This document shows positions 8,073 to 15,472 of a stretch of DNA of 64,000 bases, in pieces. Numbering within the stretch: position 1 is the first letter of the stretch; each line of letters starts with the position of its first letter. The stretch spans positions 62,001 through 126,000 of the forward strand of contig NZ_JAGINQ010000001.1 in NCBI RefSeq assembly GCF_017876165.1. Direction: 5' to 3'. Origin of the DNA: Azospirillum soli. Its GTDB lineage: Bacteria; Pseudomonadota; Alphaproteobacteria; Azospirillales; Azospirillaceae. The notes beneath the pieces are model-generated. The model did not search any database, was not told the origin of the DNA, and saw nothing but the letters and a program-made list of their open reading frames with translations. Position numbers and translations under genes: made by a program.

Positions 8073-8486
8073 ATGCGTGCGCCCAGCTCGTCGAACCTGG
8101 TTTCCCGGATGATCGCCATGGCTGCCCAGCCCGACGAAGCCATCGGTGAAGCCGACACCCGCCCCGCCGCGCGGGTCAAGCGGATCGTCTGGGCTTCCCA
8201 AGCCGCCAAGCTGCGTGGTTCCCTGCCGTCGCGCCTTGTCCATGAGATCGAGTGCGCGGTGACCGCCGACCTCGACAGCATGGAGCTGCCGGAAATCTTC
8301 TTCACCTCGGTCGAGTTCGCCGGCCGCGTCGTCACCTGCGACCTGGACGCCGACGGCACCGCCTCCATCTTCGGCCTGATCGAGGCCAACGAGTATGACG
8401 AGTTGGTCGAAGAGGCCGGCGACGACGCCCTGTTCGGCGTCGATTGGGACGGCGTCTACGTCACGCCCGCGCGCACGCGACATTGA
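8073..8486 (+). CDS. Conserved hypothetical protein
   Basis: 137 aa, not recognised. Acidic, no membrane segment or signal peptide. Residues 35-65 look helical (SQAAKLRGSLPSRLVHEIE), then a strand-rich acidic half (FAGRVVTCDLDADGTASIFGLIEANEYDELVEE) ending FGVDWDGVYVTPARTRH. I start at MRAPSSS because a clear GGAGG lies 4-8 bases upstream; a longer frame from 7932 overlaps psuG. A terminator follows at once, so it is probably monocistronic. Confidence 0.65.
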   Translation: MRAPSSSNLVSRMIAMAAQPDEAIGEADTRPAARVKRIVWASQAAKLRGSLPSRLVHEIECAVTADLDSMELPEIFFTSVEFAGRVVTCDLDADGTASIFGLIEANEYDELVEEAGDDALFGVDWDGVYVTPARTRH

Positions 8487-8512
8487 GCCTTTCCTCCTGT
8501 TGGGACGAGCAT

Positions 8513-8540
8513 CCGGGGCCTCATCGGCCCCGGTTTCGTC
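8513..8540 (+). terminator. Rho-independent terminator
   Basis: CCGGGGCC (8513-8520) pairs with GGCCCCGG (8526-8533) across a TCATC loop and is followed by TTTCGTC. It closes the gene ending at 8486; the short gene at 8558 begins just after it. Confidence 0.7.
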
Positions 8541-8557
8541 AGCGCAGGAGAACGGCT

Positions 8558-8869
8558 TTGGGCACCATCAAGCACCCCAGCGGCAGCGGTTCCGTGACGC
8601 CCCAGCAGGAGGGCGGCAAGCACCCACGCGGCACCGAAGCCAAGAGTTACGACCAGAACCGCAAAATGGACCGGGAGCGGGAATCCCCGCCCATGGACCC
8701 GGACGGTGAGCGCCGCGCCAAGGGTCCCGACGCTCGCGACGCCTTGACGGATCGCGGCAACGACCAGCTCGAAAACCCCGGTATCGGCTCCTCCAAGGGC
8801 ACCACCGACAGCGGTGAGCGCGGCATAGAGGAGCGCGACGAGGGACCCGGCATCGCGACGCCGAGTTAA
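8558..8869 (+). CDS. Small hydrophilic, probably disordered protein
   Basis: 103 aa from a TTG start supported by AGGAG seven bases upstream; an ATG-started frame from 8444 would cross the terminator hairpin and read through non-coding sequence. The protein is very rich in Gly, Asp, Glu, Arg, Lys, Pro and Ser, with almost no aliphatic residues, and should be unfolded. Repeated charged stretches (KMDRERESPPMD, GERGIEERDEGP) recall stress- or desiccation-type hydrophilins, but I do not recognise a family. It ends four bases before the convergent mtnP stop. Confidence 0.55.
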   Translation: MGTIKHPSGSGSVTPQQEGGKHPRGTEAKSYDQNRKMDRERESPPMDPDGERRAKGPDARDALTDRGNDQLENPGIGSSKGTTDSGERGIEERDEGPGIATPS

Positions 8870-8873
8870 GGCG

Positions 8874-9758
8874 TTACCCCAACACTCGGGCCAGGATCAC
8901 GTCCAGCTTCTTCAGCAAGGCAGGATCGCGCTTGTCCGGCGCGGTCATCAGGGCGTTGTCGAGGGCGGTGTGGCAGCCTTGGGCGCACAGGCCGTCGCGC
9001 ACCGCCAGCTTCGGCGCCAGTTGCTTGACCAGCGAGCGGGCCTTGTCGGCGTTGGCGATCACCACCTTGATGACGGCGTCCACGGTGACGTGGTCGTGGT
9101 CCGGGTGCCAGCAGTCGAAGTCCGTCACCATCGCCACGGTCGCGTAGCACATCTCCGCTTCGCGGGCGAGCTTGGCTTCGGGCATGTTGGTCATGCCGAT
9201 CACGTCGCAGCCCCAGCTGCGGTACAGCTCGGACTCGGCCTTGGTCGAGAACTGCGGGCCTTCCATGACCATGTAGGTGCCGCGCCGCTGGTGCGGGACC
9301 TTCAGCTCAACCAGAGCTTCCTCGATGAGATCGCCCAGCCGGCCGCAGACCGGATGGCCCAGCGCGACGTGCGCCACCATGCCGGTGCCGAAGAAGGTCT
9401 TCTCGCGGGCGAAGGTGCGGTCGATGAACTGGTCGATCACCACGAAGGTGCCCGGCGGCAGGTGCTCCTTCAGCGAACCGACCGCCGACACCGACAGGAT
9501 CTCCGTCACGCCCAGGGCCTTCAGCGCGTAGATGTTGGCGCGGAAATTCAGCTCCGACGGCGGGATGCGGTGGCCGCGGCCGTGGCGCGGCAGGAAGACC
9601 AGCGTCTGGCCGTTCAGCTCACCGGTCAGCAGTTCGTCCGACGGGTCGCCGAAGGGCGTTTCCACCTTCACCCAGCGCTTGTTCTCCAGCCCGTCGATGT
9701 CGTAGACGCCGCTGCCGCCGATCACGCCGAGCACCGGCGCGGTCCCGGTTTCCGCCAT
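8874..9758 (-). CDS. mtnP: S-methyl-5'-thioadenosine phosphorylase
   Basis: 294 aa. Phosphorolysis of methylthioadenosine to adenine and 5-methylthioribose 1-phosphate, the first step of methionine salvage. Motifs: VIGGSGVYDIDG (phosphate loop), FLPRHGRGHRIPPSELNFRAN, ISVSAVGSLKEHL, YMVMEGPQFSTKAES, and GMTNMPEAKLAREAEMCYA. The last is the MTAP/PNP-family base- and ribose-binding block. DCWHPDH in the C-terminal third fits MTAP rather than purine nucleoside phosphorylase. No other methionine-salvage gene is beside it; the rhomboid gene lies 67 bases upstream on the same strand. Confidence 0.94.
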   Translation of the reverse strand: MAETGTAPVLGVIGGSGVYDIDGLENKRWVKVETPFGDPSDELLTGELNGQTLVFLPRHGRGHRIPPSELNFRANIYALKALGVTEILSVSAVGSLKEHLPPGTFVVIDQFIDRTFAREKTFFGTGMVAHVALGHPVCGRLGDLIEEALVELKVPHQRRGTYMVMEGPQFSTKAESELYRSWGCDVIGMTNMPEAKLAREAEMCYATVAMVTDFDCWHPDHDHVTVDAVIKVVIANADKARSLVKQLAPKLAVRDGLCAQGCHTALDNALMTAPDKRDPALLKKLDVILARVLG

Positions 9759-9825
9759 GGTCCAAAGCCTCCGATTGAATGGAGGCCGCAGTATTCCGGC
9801 TCAGCCCCGCAAAGGCAACGCTCAC

Positions 9826-10518
9826 CTACATGGTCCGGATCAGCACGACCAGCAGAGTCAGATAGACCGCCGCCTTGGCCGCCGTGACCAGCCGGGCGGA
9901 GCCCCAGACCGGCACGCCCGTCCGCAGCAGCAGCGGCACCAGCGCCATGCCCGCCGCGAAGCCGCCGAGATGCGCCCCCCAGGCCACGTCGGCCAACCCC
10001 GTTTCCGGTGCCGGCGGCATCAGGGTCATCAGCACGTTGAAAACCAGGAAGCCTCCGACCACGAAAGAGGCCGGCACCCTCGGTCCCGGCGACATGCCCA
10101 GCACGGCCTGCGGGTGCAGCAGCAGATAGGCCCCCATCACCCCGCAGATCGCCCCGCTCGCCCCGACCAGCGGGGCCATGCGGTCGGCGGCCAGCGCCCC
10201 TTCGACCAGAGCCCCCGCAACCGCGCACAGCACGAAGAACAGCAGGTAGCGCAGGCTTCCCATCGCCCGCTCCACCGCGTCGCCGAAGGCCCAGAGCGCC
10301 AGCATGTTGCTGACCAGATGTCCCGCGTCGCCGTGGATCAGCACATGCCCGAACAGCCCGCGCCACAGGTCCCAGGTCGGCAGCGGCCCGGCCAACTCCA
10401 CCGTTCCGAAGAAATAGGCGGGCACGAAGGCGAAGGGCTCCGGCGGCAGCGCCAGCACGAAGGCCAGCGTGCAGACCAGAATGAGCCCCCGGTTCACATA
10501 GGCGTACTGCTGCGCCAC
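9826..10518 (-). CDS. Rhomboid-family intramembrane serine protease
   Basis: 230 aa, about six membrane helices. Cleaves substrate membrane proteins within or near the bilayer. The nucleophile motif is GASGAICG (Ser about residue 133 in the fourth helix), the catalytic His is in WGAHLGGF of the last core helix, and the HxxxN-like HLVSNMLALWAFGD segment is present, as in rhomboids. The start is a GTG giving VAQQYAYVNRG, with AAAGGAAAAAGGC just upstream; an ATG 43 codons earlier produces a basic non-family leader. mtnP follows on the same strand; no functional link is known. Confidence 0.9.
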   Translation of the reverse strand: MAQQYAYVNRGLILVCTLAFVLALPPEPFAFVPAYFFGTVELAGPLPTWDLWRGLFGHVLIHGDAGHLVSNMLALWAFGDAVERAMGSLRYLLFFVLCAVAGALVEGALAADRMAPLVGASGAICGVMGAYLLLHPQAVLGMSPGPRVPASFVVGGFLVFNVLMTLMPPAPETGLADVAWGAHLGGFAAGMALVPLLLRTGVPVWGSARLVTAAKAAVYLTLLVVLIRTM

Positions 10519-10688
10519 GCCTTTTTCCTTTCGCCGCCTTCTCCCGATATGGTGGCGCTCCAGCCGATCGCCAGCCCGATGCCGCCAGCCCGATGCACCC
10601 GCCCTACCCCGGTCGGCCGCATTGGTCGCGGAGCCGCCGGGTGGCACAGTTTTCCGTCACCAAGAATCAACGAATAGGGGGAACCGCC

Positions 10689-11471
10689 ATGACCATCGGC
10701 CTGGACGTGGAGCGCCGTGGGCGCGTGATGCTGCTGACCATGAACGACCCCGCCACCCGCAACGCGCTGAGCGGCGAGATGATGGCGCGGGGCCGCGAGG
10801 CGCTGGACGAGGCCACCCACGACGAGGGCGTCGGCGCCATCGTCCTGACCGGCGCGGATGGAGCCTTCAGTTCCGGCGGACACCTGACGCGGCTGTACGA
10901 CCACGCCCACAAGTCCCGTTCCGAGAACCGCGACGCCATCGAGCGTTTCCACGGTTGGGTCCGCATCATGCGCGAATGCCCCAAGCCCATCGTCGCGGCG
11001 GTCGAGGGCCCGGCGGCCGGGGCCGGCTTCTCGCTGGCGCTGGCCTGCGACCTGATCGTCGCGGCGGAGGACGCTCGCTTCCTGACGGCCTATGTCCGGG
11101 TCGGGCTGAACGCGGATGGCGGCGCTTCGGCCTCGCTCGCCCGCGCGCTGCCGCCGCAGCTCTACGCCGAGGTGATGCTGGACGGCGGACCGGTGGACCC
11201 GCAGCGTCTGCACGGTTTCGGCGTGGTCAACCGCGTCGTGGCGCGTGGGCAGGCGTTGCCCGAGGCGCTGGCCTGGGCCGCCACGCTGGCCGATGGCCCC
11301 ACGGCGGCGATGGGCCGCGCCAAGCGTCTGATGGAGCTGGCCTACGGCAACTTCGCCACCCAGCTCGCCCGCGAGAGCGACCTGTTCGTCGAAGCCCTCC
11401 ACCACACCGAGGCCAAGGAAGGCATCGACGCCTTCTTCGAAAAACGAGCGCCGAAGTTCCACGGGCGTTAA
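10689..11471 (+). CDS. Crotonase-superfamily enzyme (oxepin-CoA/PaaG-like)
   Basis: 260 aa, the usual enoyl-CoA hydratase/isomerase length. Acyl-CoA binding and oxyanion-hole features are visible: ATRNALSGEM, SSGGHLTRLYD, and AAVEGPAAGAGFSLALACDLIVAAEDARF. The two catalytic glutamates of classical enoyl-CoA hydratase are not conserved: GGGCELA corresponds to GAGFSLA, and the PExxxG position reads YVRVGLNADGG. The retained Asp in NADGG resembles PaaG and 'alternative' oxepin-CoA hydrolases of phenylacetate breakdown. The reaction is therefore uncertain. ATG at 10689 follows AGGGGGAACC. No other fatty acid or aromatic catabolism gene is adjacent. Confidence 0.85.
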   Translation: MTIGLDVERRGRVMLLTMNDPATRNALSGEMMARGREALDEATHDEGVGAIVLTGADGAFSSGGHLTRLYDHAHKSRSENRDAIERFHGWVRIMRECPKPIVAAVEGPAAGAGFSLALACDLIVAAEDARFLTAYVRVGLNADGGASASLARALPPQLYAEVMLDGGPVDPQRLHGFGVVNRVVARGQALPEALAWAATLADGPTAAMGRAKRLMELAYGNFATQLARESDLFVEALHHTEAKEGIDAFFEKRAPKFHGR

Positions 11472-11652
11472 CGAATGCGGCAACCCAACCTGTTGTGCAG
11501 ATTTCGGGAACACTCAAATCTGCACAACGTGCCTCATCGGCGTTGGATCATAGGTTTACGGCGTATTGCCTGTGCCCTGACATTGCGCACGGACTGTACA
11601 ACGATTTGCCTCGTGTCCCGCCGGCCGTTCCCGGTCCGACCGCAAACCGCGC

Positions 11653-13521
11653 TCAGGCGGCAACGACCCAGTCGGCGGAGAACTGCTCCCCGCGAACGCC
11701 GGCCAGGGTGACGTTGTCGCTGTCCGAGAAGACGAGCACCGCCTCACCGGCACCGTTGGCCGTCACCGTGTAGGTCCGGCCGGCGGTCAGGCCGATGCGG
11801 TCGCCTTCGGCGGCGTTGAAGTCGGTGATCCGGTCGCTGCCGCCGCCGATGATGAAGACGAACAGGTCGGCGCCCTCCCCGCCGGTCAGCGTATCGTCGC
11901 CGGCGTCGCCCGACAGGCGGTCGTTGCCGAGGTCGCCACACAGCCGATCCGCCTCGGCGCCACCGAACAGGCTGTCGTCACCGAGCCCGCCGAACAGCTG
12001 GTCACCGCCGGCGTTACCGAACAGAAGGTCTGACCCGGCGTTGCCGAACAGAAGGTCGGCGCCGGCCCCACCTGACAGGGCATCGCCGTTGCCCCCACCA
12101 ACCACCGTGTCGTCACCCTCGTCGCCCACGACCACGTCGGCGCCGAGGTCACCGCTCAGCAGATCGTTGTCGCGCCCTCCGAACAGCACGTCGTCACCGG
12201 CCCCCCCATACAGCTGGTCGGAGCCGGCGTTGCCGAACAGCACGTCGTTGCCGGCGTTGCCGAAAGCCAGGTCGGAACCGGCAGCCCCGAAGAGCGTGTC
12301 GTCACCGCCACCGCCCATGAGGGTGTCGTTTCCGCCCTGTCCGGTCAGAGCGTCGGCCGCGTCCGTGCCGGCGGCCCGCATCCCCGCATCGACCGGAGGC
12401 AGCGGCATCGGAGGCAGCGCCACCCCGCCGAACAGGCCGGCCTTGATGGCGTCGTACTTGCGATAGTCGACCTGCCAGCTGTCGTTCATGATGCCGCCGG
12501 TGTCACCCGAACCGGGGCTCCAGGCCCAGTAGGTCCAGCTGGCGCCCTGGTCGCCGTTGGCCAGATCGATGGTGCCGTTGCCGTCCCAGTCGCCGTTCAT
12601 GTACTGGACCAGCTTGGGCATCCACTTCTGGTCGATGGCGGTCTCCATGCGGCTGCCGAACTCACCGACCAGCACCGGCGCCTCGTCGTTCTTGATGAAG
12701 TGGCCCCACATCTGGTCCCACTTCGCCGGCATGTTGTTCGGGAAGTTGCCGTCGTTGAACCAGGACATCATGTGCAGCGACGGGCCGTAGTCGTGCACCG
12801 AGTAGACCAGCTTGTCCGGCGTGTTGAACTTGACCTCGTAGTTCTTCTCGCCGAGCAGGTTGCCGCCCCACCAGTACCACTGGTTCTGGTAGGTCTCGAT
12901 GCCTTCGACGATCAGCAGCCAGTCCTTGTTCACCGACTGGATGGCGTTGCCGATGCGCTCGGCCGCCCGCGCCCAGTCGGTCGCCGGGTTGCCGTCGCCC
13001 CAGGTCGCCGGGTTGTGCGGCTCGTTGTGCAGGTCGGCGCCGATGACCGCGTCGTTGCCCTTGTAGCGGGTCGCCAGCATCTTCCAGTTCTCGATCATCT
13101 TCGATTCCGGGTACTGGCTGGTGTACCAGAGCCCGTTCTCGTTGGCCGAGGCGCCGTCGCCGGAGCGATGGTGGTCGAGGATGATCTTCATGCCGATCTT
13201 GTCGGCGTGCTCGATGATCTTGTCGAACACCTCCAGCGAGGTCTTGCCGACCAGATCGGGGTTCTTGGCGTAGTCGATGCCGGTCGGGCGGCGGCCGGCG
13301 TCGAGCATGGCGTCGGAGTAGGGCAGGCGGATGACGTTGAAGCCCAGCTCCTTCATCTTGGCCATCTGGTTCTGGTAGCTGTCCATCCACAGCCCCTGCG
13401 GCGCGAAGGCGTAGCCCTCGGCCCCGAACCAGTTGACGCCGGTCAGCTTCACCGCCTTGCCGGTGCTGTCGATGATCTGCCCGCCGTCGGTGGACAGGAA
13501 ACCCGGCGCGATGGTCGTCAT
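11653..13521 (-). CDS. Secreted GH5-type glycoside hydrolase with RTX calcium repeats
   Basis: 622 aa. Residues 1-380 are a GH5 (cellulase-like) TIM barrel: VNWFGAE near the start, GFNVIRLPYSDAML, ILDHHR, acid/base Glu at about 167 in DLHNEPH, and nucleophile Glu at about 287 in LVGEFGSR. Residues about 390-555 hold some 18 tandem GGxGxDxLx nonapeptides, the calcium-binding RTX roll, and a C-terminal cap follows. There is no N-terminal signal peptide, so export by a type I secretion system is expected, but none is encoded in this window. Beta-1,4-glucan is the likely substrate class. It could help enter plant roots or remodel the cell's own cellulose; this is inference. Confidence 0.92.
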   Translation of the reverse strand: MTTIAPGFLSTDGGQIIDSTGKAVKLTGVNWFGAEGYAFAPQGLWMDSYQNQMAKMKELGFNVIRLPYSDAMLDAGRRPTGIDYAKNPDLVGKTSLEVFDKIIEHADKIGMKIILDHHRSGDGASANENGLWYTSQYPESKMIENWKMLATRYKGNDAVIGADLHNEPHNPATWGDGNPATDWARAAERIGNAIQSVNKDWLLIVEGIETYQNQWYWWGGNLLGEKNYEVKFNTPDKLVYSVHDYGPSLHMMSWFNDGNFPNNMPAKWDQMWGHFIKNDEAPVLVGEFGSRMETAIDQKWMPKLVQYMNGDWDGNGTIDLANGDQGASWTYWAWSPGSGDTGGIMNDSWQVDYRKYDAIKAGLFGGVALPPMPLPPVDAGMRAAGTDAADALTGQGGNDTLMGGGGDDTLFGAAGSDLAFGNAGNDVLFGNAGSDQLYGGAGDDVLFGGRDNDLLSGDLGADVVVGDEGDDTVVGGGNGDALSGGAGADLLFGNAGSDLLFGNAGGDQLFGGLGDDSLFGGAEADRLCGDLGNDRLSGDAGDDTLTGGEGADLFVFIIGGGSDRITDFNAAEGDRIGLTAGRTYTVTANGAGEAVLVFSDSDNVTLAGVRGEQFSADWVVAA

Positions 13522-13640
13522 GGTCGTTCACGTCGTCTGGAGGCCGAAGCCCGGTTGGGTTCGGCAATCCTAAGTCGGCGCGACCGGAACCAATTGTGAA
13601 CAGTTTTAGGCAAATTGCGAAGAAAGGGCGACGTGCGGCT

Positions 13641-13790
13641 TTATCTCGGCATCCGCTTCGTCTCAAGGAGGCTTTTGTGGGGCGGTGGGCGAGGGGGACG
13701 CCGGTCCGCATTCGGCACCCACTCCGTCAGCGCCCTCTTCAACTGCTCGAGGATCGCGTCCGGGATAATTGGCTCTTTGCGTCGTGCCAT
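13641..13790 (-). pseudogene. Relic of an IS256-family transposase N-terminus
   Basis: A 49-codon open frame starts MARRKEPIIPDAILEQL, which closely matches the N-terminus of IS256-family (Mutator-type) transposases, normally about 400 aa. In intact relatives, that leader continues through a linker of about 20 residues before the ALKKALAERALNAEMDHHL block. Here it jumps directly to KRALTEWVPNAD and then degenerates to a stop, so an internal deletion and 3' loss are inferred. No catalytic DDE residues remain. It sits between the GH5 gene and the toxin-like gene and marks past transposition. Confidence 0.75.
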
Positions 13791-14080
13791 TCAGGAGCGC
13801 TTTCCGCTTCAGAACAACCTCGCCGAGCATGAAATCTTGGACACTCCCCAGAGCAGCGGACATCTCGGCACCCTACAAGAGCACAAACCATTCCCAGCCT
13901 TCCTCCTGCGCAACTTTAAGGCGCAAAAGGGAGTGACAGCTTGCCCCTCCCCGTCAACCTGCAGGGTCCATCGCCCCATTCACAGCCCGCGTACATTGAA
14001 GTACTCTCACGACGATTGGCCTGCTTGCTCCGGGAACGTCGGCCAACACCCGCAACAAATGTTCGGCCGCGAGCACCCCC
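13791..14080. other. Non-coding stretch between transposase relic and toxin-like gene
   Basis: I see no gene. The bases just upstream of the relic start (about 13840-13856, TCTTGGACACTCCCC) look like an insertion-sequence end, but the second end and a target duplication are not visible. Longer open frames here on both strands have poor codon use. The rest presumably carries the promoter of the gene at 14081. Confidence 0.4.
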
Positions 14081-15187
14081 ATGAAGCGCATGCCCCCTCC
14101 ACCCATACATTGGTCCAACGCACAGCCAGCACCCAGTGGTACCCACACACCACAAACAGCCGTCCAGCCGAAAGCGGCTGCTTCCACGGTGCGCTTCCTG
14201 CCGCCCCCCACGCCCGCGCCCCAACCGCACAGGCCACACCACCATTCACATTTACCCCATCCCGCACCGCGCGGACTCGCCACGCCCGTGGCCCAACCAC
14301 TTAGGCCAGGCCATCACATCCGTCCGGTGAGGAACGCGCCTCCCCCCGCCTTACCCGTGCAGGCCGCCCAGCCATTCAGACCGCGTCATGACAAGCCCCG
14401 CGCGCTTCCCGCGGCAGGCGGACATGTCGCACACGTGGCACACCCCCTCAGGCCGCATCATCATTCCCAGGCAGTGGCAACCGTTCCATGCGGCAGCCGC
14501 GCCGTCATCCAACGGATGAAGAGAAGCAACGATCTGAGCAAGCTGATCATCACCGTTTTTTCCAGCGACATCGATGTCGAAAACCACGCATTTGGCTTTA
14601 ACGAAGACGTAGATCATGGGCTTTATTTGGAGCTGGACTATTTAAACTCGGCCGGAATGGTCATGGGGACGAGAGCAAAAATTTGCAGAGCAGCGATAAA
14701 AAAGTACAAAGAATCCTATAAAACCACAAAAATTCCGAAAAGGTCTCTTTTCGGGTATAATAATCCAGCACATAATTCAAAGGTCGGCCTCTCAATACTG
14801 GAGGACGGCGCGCACACACCCTACGACGATTCGCGCTGGGACGACAAGGAGGACTGGCTGCTCGACCCAGAACGAAACTTCATTACATATTCGCCAACAA
14901 GCCGCAAGATGGACGACGTCTTCACACAAGGTCATTCCAACGTCGTTTTCGGACATGACAAGGGTGCCTCCGAGCACTTCAACGAAATTGGCCACAAGCA
15001 AACTCCGCAACAAAACAGGCAGTGGAATAACCAGAAGACGACTTATCATGGACTTGAAAATTATAAAAAATCCGCAAAAACGGGCGCCCACTCCGATCGG
15101 TACATGACACCTTCAAAGAAGGCGGGAAGTCACTCAATGTACTGGGATAAAAATCACGACAATTATAGAGAGCAATATCAGGAATAG
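14081..15187 (+). CDS. Orphan effector/polymorphic-toxin-like protein (VIQRM motif)
   Basis: 368 aa, no confirmed family. Residues 1-145 are low-complexity, rich in Pro, His, Ala and Arg, and contain a degenerate repeat: PVAQPLRPGHH, VQAAQPFRPRHDK, HVAHPLRPHHH, plus AVQPKAAAS. The segment ends in AVIQRMKRS; PPP/VQxK leaders followed by VIQRM are known from bacterial toxins and payloads of extracellular contractile injection systems. Residues 150-368 form a folded domain rich in Lys, Asn, Tyr, His and Asp, with a C-terminal block VFGHDKGASEHFNEIGH, QNRQWN, YHGLE, RYMTPS, GSHSMYW. The spaced Gly-His and Asn residues suggest an HNH/EndoVII-like nuclease, but that is a guess. The second half is AT-rich (one 60-base line at 14701 has only 19 G+C), unlike its neighbours, suggesting transfer. 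No signal peptide, no immunity gene and a weak binding site. Confidence 0.75.
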   Translation: MKRMPPPPIHWSNAQPAPSGTHTPQTAVQPKAAASTVRFLPPPTPAPQPHRPHHHSHLPHPAPRGLATPVAQPLRPGHHIRPVRNAPPPALPVQAAQPFRPRHDKPRALPAAGGHVAHVAHPLRPHHHSQAVATVPCGSRAVIQRMKRSNDLSKLIITVFSSDIDVENHAFGFNEDVDHGLYLELDYLNSAGMVMGTRAKICRAAIKKYKESYKTTKIPKRSLFGYNNPAHNSKVGLSILEDGAHTPYDDSRWDDKEDWLLDPERNFITYSPTSRKMDDVFTQGHSNVVFGHDKGASEHFNEIGHKQTPQQNRQWNNQKTTYHGLENYKKSAKTGAHSDRYMTPSKKAGSHSMYWDKNHDNYREQYQE

Positions 15188-15402
15188 AGTCTGACATTTT
15201 ACGGAAATTAACCTTTACACTCCTCCTTCAACTGAATTGGAGGGGGAATGAATTCTGGGCACAGGACTTTCGGGTCACTCGCGAACCCTCCACCCCGCCC
15301 CTTCGCCAGAAGGGAGAGCCGATGGGAGCATCATTGTTCTTGCTCCGTTCCCACCTCCCATCTATCCTCCGCGCACGCGGCGCGGCATCCGGGTTTGGGG
15401 GA

Positions 15403-15451
15403 ATGAAACAGCACAGCGGTTCATGTTTCATGGCGTTTCATCCCGTTTCAT
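15403..15451 (+). promoter_or_regulatory. Phased TTTCAT repeats upstream of the helicase gene
   Basis: TTTCAT occurs at 15426-15431, 15436-15441 and 15446-15451, an exact 10-base period (one helical turn), with an inverted ATGAAA at 15403-15408. It ends 21 bases before the helicase start. It may be an operator or part of the promoter; no known regulator is matched. Confidence 0.4.
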
Positions 15452-15472
15452 TCGCGCCTGACGGACCGGTCC

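Noticed and set aside
11860-12350. Regular 27-base periodicity, considered as a minisatellite or CRISPR-like array
   Set aside because: It is the coding DNA of RTX nonapeptides (9 codons each), in frame with the GH5 gene.
13615-14304. A 229-codon plus-strand frame running into the toxin-like gene
   Set aside because: It reads across the transposase relic on the wrong strand and out of frame with the VIQRM protein; no homologous features.
15228-15431. A 67-codon minus-strand frame considered as an immunity gene for the toxin-like protein
   Set aside because: Its composition is poor, the orientation is opposite, and it overlaps the phased TTTCAT repeats; no coding support.
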